Assembly: GCF_001854185.1 (NCBI RefSeq)
Contig: NZ_CP017603.1
Coordinates: 4,402,001 to 4,466,000 of the forward strand
Direction: 5' to 3'
Length of the DNA: 64,000 nt
DNA from: Clostridium formicaceticum
GTDB taxonomy: Bacteria; Bacillota; Clostridia; Peptostreptococcales; Natronincolaceae
This document shows, piece after piece, positions 8,633 through 18,208 of this stretch (position 1 is its first letter; each line of letters begins with the position of its first letter). The translations under genes and the position numbers were made by a program. The notes under the pieces were generated by a model, which was given only the letters and a program-made list of their open reading frames with translations, did no database searches and was not told the origin of the DNA.

Positions 8633-10576
8633 TTATAGTCTTTGGAAAAATTTTGCCCGATATTTACCTTTTTTTTCTAGCATTTTATGTCCTATAATGG
8701 AGGATAGGATGCATATGACAGATAAATTTAATATGTTTACGGAAATTTCAACAGGTGCAAATGCTGCAAATCCATTGTTGAGAATATGAAGAAATATGGA
8801 TGGATAAAGAGACTTTGTTTTATGGGCTGTATAACCAAACACCAAGCCCAATAAAAATGTAGGCAATAATCTAACGAAATCTAAATGCACCACCGCAAAA
8901 ATAATGGATGTTATCATAATCGCCCATTTCGATCCAAAGTTTTTTTCTAAAGGTCTAAATGCAAACCCTCTAAACAGGATCTCTTCACATATTCCGGGAG
9001 TAACTGCGATAAAAAAGAATTTGGTCAAGGGACTCAAGGTATGAAGCTGTGCCTCTAGTTCTATCAAACTAGGTACTTGTGGTATAAATGGCGCAATGAG
9101 TATTTGATAGATTAATGCTAAACTAAAAGCTGCAATCCAAAGAAAGATACCTCCAAATACTTTTCCTATAGGAGGCCTTTTAAGACCTAAGCTTTTCTTT
9201 TGCGATGCTTTAAGATACCATATAATTCCTACAGGTAGCACAGCAAATGCAGTATACTGAATAAACAAAGTACTTTTTACTATTCCGAAAGAATTTGTTA
9301 GTAACGTACTCATATATATATACAATATGACAATGATAGCTAAGCTCATGAATATATCTTCTACCTCTATTAAGTCTCTCTCCTTCAATTCTTTTCTCCT
9401 TAACTTGAAGGAAGTTCCTTTACCGATACCAAACAATAACCTTTCTGTGCCAAATACTTTGAACATAAAGGTAAGACTCAATACTGAAAACAAGCTATTC
9501 ATAACAAGGGTGATGGCCAACAAATTTATACTGATGCCTCCTATAAACACTGATTTTATCAGAAGAGTAGCGTTTAAAATGGGAAGTATAGCATAAAAAG
9601 CATTCAACTCTAAGCCTGGGGTCGCTCCTATGTAAGCTGGTATCATAAAAAGGAAAACTAGCGGTGTAATATAAGCACCTGATTCTTTATAGCTGTTTGC
9701 AAACATCCCAACCCCTATACTTACCCCTGCCCCCATTACAATAAGAGGAAGCAGGGTAACTGCTAACACTATTATAGTAGCTGGCTCTGCCACTACGTGT
9801 AGCGTACCCATATCTATGATTCTTGGCATAAGGATTAGCAGCACCAGTAAGCTCAAAATCATAGAGAGGATACCAAATAATACACAGGCCATCAACTTAG
9901 CTACCACCAACTCTTCCTTTCTTATAGGGGTAGAAAATAAGGTCTCCAATGTTCCTAATTCTTTTTCTGCTGTTGTTAACTCAATAGCAAAGTTTACTAT
10001 CGATAATAGGGCATATAGAGTTAACAAAAGAGGAAGAATATTACTTAAAGTATGTTTCAAAACCTCTTCTTCCTTTGCAATATCCTGTACCTCTAGGCTT
10101 ACTGGATTTAACACTGATTGATCTTCCTTTGCAAGGGTTAGTAACCTTAATTGTTCCGACGCTTTAAAATCTAATAGGTACCCTTCAATTCTTTCACTGG
10201 CTCTTCTTCCAGCATTTCTGCCAGAATCATATTTTAGTTGAAATTTATGGCTGTCTTCTGTATAATTGTATATCAAAACCAAGTCTAAATTTTTATCTTT
10301 TATTTCTTTTTCATAGTTATCTATATGGACAATCCTTTCAAATCTAACATCTTCATCTATAAGCTCCATTACTTGATCAGGTACATTTCCTATAAGATAG
10401 ATTCTACTTATTGCTTCTTCAGAGCCTCTTGCAGTAATATCCTTTATTTGATTATATCCATGAAATAGTATCGGTACCAATAAAACCGGAAGTATTAGTC
10501 CCAGCAGTATTCTTTTATTTCTTGAAAGTGCAAGAATTTCTTTTTCTAATAGATTTCTTATTATTAAAAACTTCAT
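8633..10576 (-). CDS. ABC-2 permease fused to CPBP (CAAX-type) intramembrane protease
   Basis: 647 residues. The N-terminal 390 or so form an ABC-2 permease of the NatB type: an N-terminal helix (LLGLILPVLLVPILF), a large external loop, then a helix cluster preceded by ELTTAEKELGTLETLFSTPIRKEE, the NatB signature. The C-terminal 200 residues carry the CPBP protease motifs: EEILFRGF (EExxxR), a helix with FAVVHLDF (FxxxH) and HILNNG (HxxxN). The fusion puts transport and intramembrane proteolysis in one chain. AGGAGA precedes the ATG. It is the third gene of the natAB-like operon, 32 bases after the first permease. Confidence 0.9.
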   Translation of the reverse strand: MKFLIIRNLLEKEILALSRNKRILLGLILPVLLVPILFHGYNQIKDITARGSEEAISRIYLIGNVPDQVMELIDEDVRFERIVHIDNYEKEIKDKNLDLVLIYNYTEDSHKFQLKYDSGRNAGRRASERIEGYLLDFKASEQLRLLTLAKEDQSVLNPVSLEVQDIAKEEEVLKHTLSNILPLLLTLYALLSIVNFAIELTTAEKELGTLETLFSTPIRKEELVVAKLMACVLFGILSMILSLLVLLILMPRIIDMGTLHVVAEPATIIVLAVTLLPLIVMGAGVSIGVGMFANSYKESGAYITPLVFLFMIPAYIGATPGLELNAFYAILPILNATLLIKSVFIGGISINLLAITLVMNSLFSVLSLTFMFKVFGTERLLFGIGKGTSFKLRRKELKERDLIEVEDIFMSLAIIVILYIYMSTLLTNSFGIVKSTLFIQYTAFAVLPVGIIWYLKASQKKSLGLKRPPIGKVFGGIFLWIAAFSLALIYQILIAPFIPQVPSLIELEAQLHTLSPLTKFFFIAVTPGICEEILFRGFAFRPLEKNFGSKWAIMITSIIFAVVHLDFVRLLPTFLLGLVFGYTAHKTKSLYPSIFLHILNNGFAAFAPVEISVNILNLSVICILSSIIGHKMLEKKGKYRAKFFQRL

Positions 10577-10608
10577 ATGCCATCTCCTATATTACGATCT
10601 TATGTTTT

Positions 10609-11790
10609 TTAGCCCTTTTCTCCTCTGAAAATCACCCAGTCTGATTTAAAAAGTCTATTCATCGTTATCATAGCTACCACCGATATTGCTAAATTTATCA
10701 AAAGTGTTGTGCCTATATTGACTAAGTCATAGTCCCCTAAAAAAGCCTCCTTCATCATTAATAGTGCATTTGTAATAGGTATAAACAGCGTGAAATTTGT
10801 GATTTCAATATCAGGAATAAGTGTAATGTAGCAGGGAAACATAAATAGCATTAAAAGCACTGAAGCATAGGTCTGTGCTTCTTGATAAGTTTTTGCAAAT
10901 AAACCTAAGCCAATTAAAAAAGCACTGGCCATCATCATCACAGGTAAAAGCATAATGAACAAAAACAAAAACAAACCTGATGATAAGGAGATATTTAAAT
11001 CAGAAATATGATTTAATAATACGTACAAAAGCGGAAACATAGATACAATGTTGACAAGACCACTGATCATTCCTACAGTAACACATGCAAATAATTTCCC
11101 TATAATAATTTCTAATCTTTTTATTGGCACTGAAAATATTGTCTCTAGCGTCTCTCTTTCTTTTTCCCCCGCACTTAAATCAGAGGCTATTGTATAAGTC
11201 CCAATAATAGAATAAACCATCAATATAAAAGGCACCAATGTACCTAACAACATAGATAGTATTCTAGCTGAAGCATCTCCAGCTTCTGAAATTTCTATTA
11301 TCTCAATAGAAACAATATCTCTTATTTTTTTGTCTATATTCCTACTATACAATATGTCTTCTTTTACCTTTTCTTCATAAGTCCTATAACTTTCCCTAAT
11401 TCTATTGGCAGCCCTTTCACTTGCTTCTATCGTTGAATTATAATGCAGCGTATAAATTTCTACAGCATCCTCTAAGGTCATTGTGATTGCCGCATGTAGA
11501 TTTTCTTTATTGATCTCCTCCGCGTATTCCTCTGAGGATAAATTAACGATTTTTATTTTTTCATCTTCCTTTAGTGTCTTTATAAAACTCTCCTTCACTG
11601 TATTCCCTACCGCAACAATACTTATGTTCTCAGCTAAATTTGACTGCACAATGGTAGAAAAACCTATAAAGAATATCATGATGATTGGATAAATGAGAAT
11701 AGGTAAAAATACGGTAAGAAGCGCTTTTTTATCTCTAAATAAGGACTTTATTTCTTTATGCCATATTAAGTTAATCTTTTGGAAGCTCAT
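10609..11790 (-). CDS. natB: ABC-2 permease, NatB family
   Basis: 393 residues. N-terminal helix (LLTVFLPILIYPIIMIFFIGF), long extracellular loop, motif SAGEKERETLETIFSVPIKR and five further helices to the C-terminus, the typical NatB/YhaP layout. It overlaps the ATPase by 20 bases. Together with the ATPase and the CPBP-fused permease it forms a heteromeric exporter; the family includes sodium and drug/peptide exporters, so the substrate is open. The symbol is by family resemblance. Confidence 0.85.
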   Translation of the reverse strand: MSFQKINLIWHKEIKSLFRDKKALLTVFLPILIYPIIMIFFIGFSTIVQSNLAENISIVAVGNTVKESFIKTLKEDEKIKIVNLSSEEYAEEINKENLHAAITMTLEDAVEIYTLHYNSTIEASERAANRIRESYRTYEEKVKEDILYSRNIDKKIRDIVSIEIIEISEAGDASARILSMLLGTLVPFILMVYSIIGTYTIASDLSAGEKERETLETIFSVPIKRLEIIIGKLFACVTVGMISGLVNIVSMFPLLYVLLNHISDLNISLSSGLFLFLFIMLLPVMMMASAFLIGLGLFAKTYQEAQTYASVLLMLFMFPCYITLIPDIEITNFTLFIPITNALLMMKEAFLGDYDLVNIGTTLLINLAISVVAMITMNRLFKSDWVIFRGEKG

Positions 11791-12538
11791 ACAGTCTGCC
11801 TCCCCTATCTATATAAGTTAAAAATATATCTCTTATATTTGTTTGTCCTGTTTTTTCCTTAAGACTTTCTAGCCTTCCTGTTTCTATAATTTTGCCTTTG
11901 TGAATTAAAGCGATCCTATCACATAAGGAGTCTGCCTCCTCCATATAGTGGGTTGAGAAGATGATGGTTTTTCCTTCCCCTTTTTTGTTTTTGATAAAAT
12001 CAACGATAGTTCTACTGGTGAGAATATCCAAACCTAATGTAGGCTCATCTAGTATATATATCTCTGGATCGTGTATCATACATCTTGCTATGGATGTTTT
12101 TTGCACTTGACCGGTAGACAGCTTTTCTATGATTCTATCTTTAAAGTCCTCCATTTGCAGATTTACAACAATATCCTCTATTCGCTTTTCCATAATATTT
12201 TTGGGAATACCATAGCATTTTCCAAAGAATTTCATGGTTTCAACCGGTGTTAATTTTTTATACAGTTTGGTGTTGCCAGATAAGAATCCAATAGATTTTC
12301 TTACTTCCTCCGGCTGTTCCCTGGTATCATAACCATTGACAATGATTTGGCCTGTAGTTTGCTGCATGATGGTGGCTATGATTCTAAGAAGTGTGGTTTT
12401 ACCTGCCCCATTAGGACCTAATAAACCAAATATTTCTCCTTTCTCTACTTGAAAGTTCGCATCATTTACCGCATAAAAATCTCCATGTTTTTTATCATAA
12501 AACTTCTTCTTAATATGCATTACTTTTATCATAAGCAA
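11771..12538 (-). CDS. natA: ABC transporter ATPase, NatA family
   Basis: 255 residues. Walker A GLLGPNGAGKTTLLR, signature LSTGQVQKTSIAR (LSTGQ instead of LSGGQ, common in NatA), Walker B EIYILDEPTLGLD and switch His in STHYMEEADSLCDR. TTG at 12538 is chosen because GGAG lies 7 bases upstream; ATG at 12532 is possible. First gene of the three-gene exporter operon. Confidence 0.88.
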   Translation of the reverse strand: MLMIKVMHIKKKFYDKKHGDFYAVNDANFQVEKGEIFGLLGPNGAGKTTLLRIIATIMQQTTGQIIVNGYDTREQPEEVRKSIGFLSGNTKLYKKLTPVETMKFFGKCYGIPKNIMEKRIEDIVVNLQMEDFKDRIIEKLSTGQVQKTSIARCMIHDPEIYILDEPTLGLDILTSRTIVDFIKNKKGEGKTIIFSTHYMEEADSLCDRIALIHKGKIIETGRLESLKEKTGQTNIRDIFLTYIDRGGRLYELPKD

Positions 12539-12860
12539 TAGTCAACTCCATCTCTAAATCACTTTTGATTCCTTTGCAATCTTGCAGCATCTTTTTTCTA
12601 CAACCATCCAAAACATGTCTCAATCTGTATTGGATTTAAAGGAGAAAAATTGTACTTTTCTATATCTTGCAAAAACTTTTTTTATTTTTTAATTCTACTG
12701 GTTTTTATAATTTTTTTCAATGAAAATTCTATTTATTTCCAAGTTGTTTCTTTAATAAAAATGTAAAAAATTCCAATTTCTTTGCGTATAACTATATATT
12801 TTTGGTATTTTCTGTCCGATAAATAAAGTAATAAATACAATTTGTGGAAGGAGAGTTTCT
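12539..12860. other. Divergent intergenic region
   Basis: 322 bases, very AT-rich, between the minus-strand exporter operon and the plus-strand calcium-loop gene. It must hold both promoters, but no consensus pair stands out. GGAAGGAG before 12861 is the plus-strand ribosome site. Confidence 0.4.
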
Positions 12861-13904
12861 ATGATTATTGAAAACGCAAATATCCTTATGAGTTCTCAGC
12901 ATAAACGTCAAGAGAAATATGAAAAGTCTGAGAATCTTACAGCATGGATTGGAAATAGCAGCAATGGTAATCAAGGCACCTCATTTCTTAAAGATACACT
13001 AACTGTATCCGAGGAAGCTTTAGCCCTATATCAGGAAAAAATAGCAGCTATGAAACAAACTTCTGAAGGTGAACCAACAGAGATTCCGGATATACATAAG
13101 CAGAAGATGCTGTTGCTTCAAACATTGCTGGAGGCTTTACTACAAAAAAGAATACAATTTTTTATACCTGACTTTGGAAAGATAAAAACAGAAGGTTTTC
13201 ACTTTCCCGCCATTCCTAATCAACAACCATCTTTTGGTTGGGGAATAGCCTATGACTATCAAGAAACTTATATTGAAACCGAAAGAATGCAGTTTACTTC
13301 ATCTGGTGTTATCCGAACTGCCGACGGCAGAGAAATCAACTTTTCAGTAGACCTCACCATGAGCCGTTCCTTTGCTGAGTACCACAGCATTCAGTTTCGT
13401 GCCGGCGATGCTGTGGTTGTAGATCCCCTTGTCATTAACTTTAATGGCAACGGTGTAGGATTATCAGAGAAAAAATTCAGCTTTGATCTGACCATGGATG
13501 GAAAAATGGAACAAATATCTTACTTAAAACCTGGGAGTGGTTTTTTAGCCATTGATTTAAATGGCGATGGAAAAATTAATGATGGCAGCGAACTATTTGG
13601 TCCTAGCACAGGGAATGGTTTTCAAGAGCTGGCACAGTATGATGCAGACGGTAATGGATGGATTGATGAAAATGATCCTATTTATAACAAGCTAATGATC
13701 TGGACAAAGGACGAAAATGGTTCTGATCAATTATTTGCCTTAGGAGAACTAGGCATAGGCGCCATTTATTTAGGCAGTATCCAAACCCCTTTTCATATAA
13801 AAGATGGACAAAACCAACTGCATGGACAGGTTAGTCAATCTAGTATTTATGTTAAGGAAAATGGCACCGTTGGAACCGTACAACAAGTTGATTTGGCGAT
13901 TTAA
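12861..13904 (+). CDS. Protein with hemolysin-type/EF-hand-like calcium loops
   Basis: 347 residues, no signal peptide visible. Residues 185-345 match the conserved domain found in many RTX-associated proteins: VVDPLVINFNGNGVGLS, then two acidic loops, DLNGDGKINDGSE at 232-244 and DADGNGWIDENDP at 261-273, followed by LMIWTKDENG and LGELGIGAIYLG. The loops have the Dx[DN]xDG pattern of calcium-binding EF-hand/dockerin-like sites. The N-terminal part (TVSEEALALYQEKIAAM) resembles similar clostridial hypothetical proteins. Single gene on the plus strand with its own strong ribosome site. Cell location and role unknown. Confidence 0.8.
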   Translation: MIIENANILMSSQHKRQEKYEKSENLTAWIGNSSNGNQGTSFLKDTLTVSEEALALYQEKIAAMKQTSEGEPTEIPDIHKQKMLLLQTLLEALLQKRIQFFIPDFGKIKTEGFHFPAIPNQQPSFGWGIAYDYQETYIETERMQFTSSGVIRTADGREINFSVDLTMSRSFAEYHSIQFRAGDAVVVDPLVINFNGNGVGLSEKKFSFDLTMDGKMEQISYLKPGSGFLAIDLNGDGKINDGSELFGPSTGNGFQELAQYDADGNGWIDENDPIYNKLMIWTKDENGSDQLFALGELGIGAIYLGSIQTPFHIKDGQNQLHGQVSQSSIYVKENGTVGTVQQVDLAI

Positions 13905-13931
13905 CAATCACAACAGCTTTTGAAAATATAA

Positions 13932-13979
13932 AATAACCTCCTCTGCTTATTTCCATCTAAAAAAACAGAAGAGGTTATT
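13932..13979. terminator. Convergent terminator
   Basis: Arms 13932-13945 and 13966-13979 pair over 14 positions with one mismatch; an A-run inside the loop region and flanking T/A runs fit use by both the calcium-loop gene and the converging aldo/keto reductase gene. Confidence 0.7.
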
Positions 13980-13999
13980 CTATCATTAAAACCAATCCT

Positions 14000-15142
14000 T
14001 TATTTAATTCCCCAGTCGTCACTTATGGTTTTCATAATTTCAGGAATATCAAGATGTTGGGGACATTTTTTTATACATATACCACAGGAGACACAATTGG
14101 TAGACCTTTTTTTATCGAAAAACGGTCTGTTGTAGAAATTCTTAGCATGTTCAATAGAATTATACATATACCCCATATTATAGTAGTCAATATTTGTCGG
14201 TATATCTACACCCATTGGACAAGGGGTGCAATACTGACATCTAGTACAAGGTACTTTAATAAGTTTACTGAATTCCTTACGTACCTCCACATATAGTTCT
14301 AGCTCTTTTTCACTCAAATCCCCCACATTATAGGTGTTTGCGGTATGTATATTGTCATCAATCTGTTGAATTTCATTCATTCCGCTTAAAATACAGCTTA
14401 CTTCTGGCCTATTTAATAGGAAGGAAATGCCTCTTGCCGCTGGTGACATTATTCTTTCACTTTTTGCCCAAATTTCTTTAACACTCTCGGGAGGTTCCTT
14501 GGCCAATTGTCCTCCCTTAAGGGGCTCCATAATCAATACACCTAATCCTTTAGAAGCAGCATATTCTAGGCCCCGCAGCCCTGCCTGATAATCAGTATCC
14601 ATATAGTTAAGCTGCATAATACAAAATTCCCAGTCGTAGGCATTGACGATTTCTTCAAAAAGTTCATACTTGTCATGGAATGAAAATCCTATATGTTTGA
14701 TTTTCCCTTCTGTTTTGAGTTTATCAAAAAGCTTAAAGACATTTAATTTCTTTGCCTTTGCCCAAAAGTTGCTATCAAGAGAGTGAAGAAAGTACAGATC
14801 AAAGTAATCACTTCCTGTTCTTTCCAGTTGGCTTTCAAACATCTTCTCACAGTCCTCATAAGTATCACAAACCCAGATAGAGAGCTTATCACCTAAATAT
14901 ACCTTTTCACGATATCCGTCACTAAGAATCTCCTTTAATGCACCCTCAGCATTTCCATTTAGATGATAAGGATAAGCAGTATCCACATAGTTAATTCCTT
15001 GATCAATTGCATACCGCACCACTTTTTTTGCTTTTTCAATGTCTATATCTGTAAACACACCATTAACAACCGGTAACCGCATCGTTCCTATGCCAATTGC
15101 AGAAATCTCTATCCCTGTATTTCCAAGTTTTCTATACCGCAT
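14000..15142 (-). CDS. Aldo/keto reductase with C-terminal ferredoxin-like domain
   Basis: 380 residues. TIM-barrel AKR part: GTMRLP, DTAYPYH (catalytic Asp/Tyr), DLYFLHSLD, KIKHIGFSFHD, QLNYMD, MEPLKGGQLA. Two cysteine groups at the C-terminus, CTRCQYCTPCPMGVDIP near 300 and CVSCGICIKKCPQHLDIP near 350, form the dicluster ferredoxin-like tail. Such proteins are cytoplasmic oxidoreductases of unknown substrate. AAAGGAGG precedes the ATG. Monocistronic, with the convergent hairpin at its end. Confidence 0.88.
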   Translation of the reverse strand: MRYRKLGNTGIEISAIGIGTMRLPVVNGVFTDIDIEKAKKVVRYAIDQGINYVDTAYPYHLNGNAEGALKEILSDGYREKVYLGDKLSIWVCDTYEDCEKMFESQLERTGSDYFDLYFLHSLDSNFWAKAKKLNVFKLFDKLKTEGKIKHIGFSFHDKYELFEEIVNAYDWEFCIMQLNYMDTDYQAGLRGLEYAASKGLGVLIMEPLKGGQLAKEPPESVKEIWAKSERIMSPAARGISFLLNRPEVSCILSGMNEIQQIDDNIHTANTYNVGDLSEKELELYVEVRKEFSKLIKVPCTRCQYCTPCPMGVDIPTNIDYYNMGYMYNSIEHAKNFYNRPFFDKKRSTNCVSCGICIKKCPQHLDIPEIMKTISDDWGIK

Positions 15143-15270
15143 ATTCTTAGTCCTCCTTTATTTTGCCCATAAGATTTTGTTGTTTTTCAGCTACTCTATA
15201 ATCCTATTACAACTTAAAGCTAATAGCAAGTCAAGGAAATTTACCTTTCAAATATTCTGAAAACATCAAA

Positions 15271-16911
15271 TTATTCTTTCAGTTTCTTTAGTTCATCTAG
15301 TATTTCATGGTATTCCTTATCTAATGCTGCTATATCCTCCTGTTTAGATGGCATCGACAACCTTCCTATGACTTCTGAAAGACGATTTTTTAATACCATC
15401 ACCTGTTTTTGTATTTCTTCTTTATGAGCATCCAACGGATGATTATTTTTGGCTAAGTACTCCTCATAACTTCCTGCAAACATTTTGATTTTTTGCTTTT
15501 CAATTGTCATGATTTGATTTGCAACAGTACTTATGAAACGTCGATCATGTGAGACAAATAATAATGTTCTATCGTATTCCTTAAGGGTTTCTTCTATGAC
15601 CTCCAAGGCATTGATATCCATATAATTCGTTGGTTCATCTAGTACCAATAAATTAATATCCTGTAGCAATATCTTAGCAAAGGAAACCTTTACTCGCTCT
15701 CCACCACTTAATATATCAACTTTTTTATAGATATCTTCTCCTTTAAATAGCAGCCTAGCCAGCAGCAACCTCGCTAGATTCTGAGGATAAATGCTACTTT
15801 CCATCACGTTTTCTATAATACTTAAGTTTTTGTTCAATATATTCATATCCTGGCTAAAATACCCTATCTTAGCCCCTTGAGCAACTTTTATTGCATCATC
15901 ATTGTCTAGGATCATTTTAATTAGAGTGCTTTTACCACATCCATTAGGACCAAGTAATGCTACTTTAGCACCGTTATAAATGTTAAAAGTTGCATTTTCT
16001 AATAGTAGCTTATCTTTAAATGCTTTATTTACATTCCTTCCTTCTATAATAATTTTGCTATGCAGCCTACTGGTTTCCATGATATCTAGTTTAATTCCCG
16101 GTTCTTCTTTAGGTTTTTCTTTAGCCTCAAGATGTTCAATTCGCTTTTCGACATTTTTAACTGCTCTTTCAAGATTCGCCTTTGCTTTTTGAGGTCCCAT
16201 TTTATGAAGTCTAGCCTCAGAATTTCCCATTCTTTTTGGCGTTTTTTTCATGCTTTTCACTTTTTCTTTTGTCCTGTGAATAATTTCCTCAAGACGTTTT
16301 TTCTCTTTGATATATTCTTCATATTCAAAGGCGGCTCTTTCTCTTTCTTGCATCTTCTGCTCTCTATAGTCACTATAGTTACCCTTATAAATTTTAATTT
16401 TTCCATTTTCTATCTCTAGAATTTGATTACATAATCTATCCAAAAAACTTCTATCATGAGAGATGATGATGAGAAGACCTTCATAGGCTGCAAGTTTCTC
16501 CTCCATCAGTTCAATACCTTGCATATCTACATTACTGGTGGGTTCATCTGCAAATAGCATCACACGCTCATTATCCAAAGCCTCTGCCAGCTTAAATCTT
16601 GTTTTTTCTCCTCCACTCATCTCCTCATGCCAGATGGGCTTAACACCAAACTTTGAAGCCATTTCCTTACTTATCTTTTTCCTATCTGGTGATTCCAACT
16701 GTGATATATATCCAGCCTTTCCATATAACTTTACCCAACCTTCATCAGGCGCTAGTCTTTGACTTAGTATATTGATAAAGGTGGTTTTTCCTACCCCATT
16801 TCTACCAACAATCCCTATTCGATCCTGTGAATAAATCTTCAAATCATCTATATCCAGTATTAACCGATCACCAAAGTATTTTCTCACCTTACTGCATTCA
16901 ACCAATAACAT
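15271..16911 (-). CDS. ABC-F ATPase, antibiotic-resistance (ribosome protection) type
   Basis: 546 residues with two ATPase domains and no membrane part. Domain 1: GIVGRNGVGKTTF, MSGGEKTRFKLAEAL, LFADEPTSNVD. Domain 2: LLGPNGCGKSTLIK, LSGGERVKVSFAKIL, LLVLDEPTNYMD. The linker at about 200-260 is long and basic (KVKSMKKTPKRMGNSEARLHKM), as in Vga/Lsa/Msr-type proteins that reach the peptidyl-transferase centre, and the C-terminus is a coiled coil. Relatives protect ribosomes from lincosamides, pleuromutilins or streptogramins. A structured 370-base leader precedes it. Resistance function is inferred. Confidence 0.85.
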   Translation of the reverse strand: MLLVECSKVRKYFGDRLILDIDDLKIYSQDRIGIVGRNGVGKTTFINILSQRLAPDEGWVKLYGKAGYISQLESPDRKKISKEMASKFGVKPIWHEEMSGGEKTRFKLAEALDNERVMLFADEPTSNVDMQGIELMEEKLAAYEGLLIIISHDRSFLDRLCNQILEIENGKIKIYKGNYSDYREQKMQERERAAFEYEEYIKEKKRLEEIIHRTKEKVKSMKKTPKRMGNSEARLHKMGPQKAKANLERAVKNVEKRIEHLEAKEKPKEEPGIKLDIMETSRLHSKIIIEGRNVNKAFKDKLLLENATFNIYNGAKVALLGPNGCGKSTLIKMILDNDDAIKVAQGAKIGYFSQDMNILNKNLSIIENVMESSIYPQNLARLLLARLLFKGEDIYKKVDILSGGERVKVSFAKILLQDINLLVLDEPTNYMDINALEVIEETLKEYDRTLLFVSHDRRFISTVANQIMTIEKQKIKMFAGSYEEYLAKNNHPLDAHKEEIQKQVMVLKNRLSEVIGRLSMPSKQEDIAALDKEYHEILDELKKLKE

Positions 16912-16939
16912 AAAAAATCCTCCCTAATTTGGAGAGGAT
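16912..16939 (-). promoter_or_regulatory. Hairpin over the ABC-F ribosome site (terminator-like)
   Basis: On the minus strand ATCCTCTC pairs with GGGAGGAT (16917-16924 with 16932-16939, one G-U) around a 7-base loop, followed at once by six T and then the ATG at 16911. The 3' arm is itself the Shine-Dalgarno sequence GGGAGGA. The hairpin can therefore act as an intrinsic terminator or hide the ribosome site. Confidence 0.7.
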
Positions 16940-17291
16940 AGCATTTTGCGAATATGATCATCTTAATGCATGATTAATAGAGCCTTAAACAAGATATCAT
17001 CAAAAAAAATTATAATATATCCTAGTTTATAGTTATACGCCTTTAAACTTGAATTTTAATATCCACGGCCTAAAATAAAACATATCCTATAACCAAGCTA
17101 TCCACAGCTCTAAAAATACTATCCACTCATAAATTTTGATAAAATGAATAACAATAAAACCTTTACTTAAGGTTTAACTAAGGTTTTATATTTCTGTTCT
17201 CATCTTACATCAATCGTTGAAGTGAATTATATCTCCATCTCTGCAAATACCTTGCCCTTTCATAGAATAAAGTTTTTTAATCTTCTTTCTA
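16940..17291 (-). promoter_or_regulatory. Long untranslated leader of the ABC-F gene with possible leader peptide
   Basis: About 350 transcribed bases. ATG at 17263 opens a 17-codon frame (MKGQGICRDGDIIHFND) ending at 17210, though its ribosome site is weak. Just downstream, 17154-17190 holds three related segments (ATAAAACCTT, AAACCTT, AAGGTTTTAT on the minus strand) that can form alternative stems. The layout fits translation-sensitive attenuation known for other ABC-F and Erm genes; here it is an inference. Confidence 0.45.
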
Positions 17292-17320
17292 ATTATACAA
17301 ATTCATCCCTTTGCTGTCAA
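17292..17320 (-). promoter_or_regulatory. Consensus sigma-A promoter of the ABC-F leader
   Basis: On the minus strand TTGACA (17315-17320), 17-base spacer, TATAAT (17292-17297). Both hexamers are perfect. Start of transcription is expected near 17285, 370 bases before the gene. Confidence 0.88.
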
Positions 17321-17429
17321 CATCACTAAAACCTTTAATATCTCCTTAATTTTTTTATCCAGCCTATTTAAACACCTGCTTCAAATAACGCTTAAGAATA
17401 TTTTTCTAATGATCCTATCGGCTACAAAG

Positions 17430-17467
17430 CAGACACCTAAGGATTTCTTTCTTTAGGTGTCTGTTTT
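17430..17467 (-). terminator. Intrinsic terminator after ric
   Basis: CAGACACCTAA (17430-17440) pairs with TTAGGTGTCTG (17453-17463). It lies just past the ric stop. The A/T context on the minus strand is moderate. Confidence 0.65.
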
Positions 17468-17470
17468 AAT

Positions 17471-18184
17471 TTAACTTTTTTCTTGATCTAACCGCTGAAA
17501 TAAGATATTATTTTCTAAATGAATATGCTGGAATAAGTCAGCTTCAATAGCTTGCAACTTTTCATAGGTTCTAACAAAAGAGTTGCATCCGCCAGATGGG
17601 GCTTGATATTGGCAGGTGATTCTTCTCATTTCCTTTAATACATCCCCTGCGTTATCATGCTCATCCTCAGTTTCCTTCATTATTTTAAAGACTTTTTCTA
17701 AAACATCCTTTGAAGGATTCTTTTCATATTCTTTAATCAGTGGGAAAAGCAGTTCTTCCTCCTTTATTAGATGTTCTTCAATTTCACTCTTCAACTGATT
17801 AAAGAGTTTATGAAGCTTTGATAAGGTTTCTCCATGATCTACATAATGCACTTTTAATATTTTATTTAGCAACTGACCAGTAGTTGGGAGCTCATCCCGC
17901 ATAAAGGTGTGATGTTTACCTACAATATAGTCAATTAATTCTGACAAGGTAGCCTTTGTCCAATCAATCTCTTTGTTTTGCAGGGCTTCATATTTTTCAT
18001 AAGCATCATGCAATTTTTTTAATATTTCTGACGCATTGATATTTTGTTCTTTTAAAGCGGTAGCTAAAGGTCTATCGCCACCACAACAAAAATCAATCTC
18101 ATACGCCATAAAAATATCTGTGGCTTTTGGAAATATTGTAGCGATTTCCCCTATTTTTTGAGATGTCATAAAGATTTTTTTCAT
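17471..18184 (-). CDS. ric: Iron-sulfur cluster repair di-iron protein (RIC/ScdA/YtfE)
   Basis: 237 residues. N-terminal ScdA_N domain with IGEIATIFPKATDIFMAYEIDFCCGGDRPL (Cys pair at about 33-34). The hemerythrin-like C-terminal domain supplies the di-iron ligands: HHTFMRDELP, HGETLSKLHKLF, EEHLIKEEELLFPLI, EDEHDNAGDVL, HIHLENNILF. RIC proteins release iron to mend Fe-S clusters damaged by nitric oxide or peroxide. It lies 24 bases after the flavodiiron gene and is likely cotranscribed with it, under the Crp/Fnr-type site at 19511. Confidence 0.93.
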   Translation of the reverse strand: MKKIFMTSQKIGEIATIFPKATDIFMAYEIDFCCGGDRPLATALKEQNINASEILKKLHDAYEKYEALQNKEIDWTKATLSELIDYIVGKHHTFMRDELPTTGQLLNKILKVHYVDHGETLSKLHKLFNQLKSEIEEHLIKEEELLFPLIKEYEKNPSKDVLEKVFKIMKETEDEHDNAGDVLKEMRRITCQYQAPSGGCNSFVRTYEKLQAIEADLFQHIHLENNILFQRLDQEKS

Positions 18185-18208
18185 ATTAATCCCTCCATTT
18201 TTTTATAT

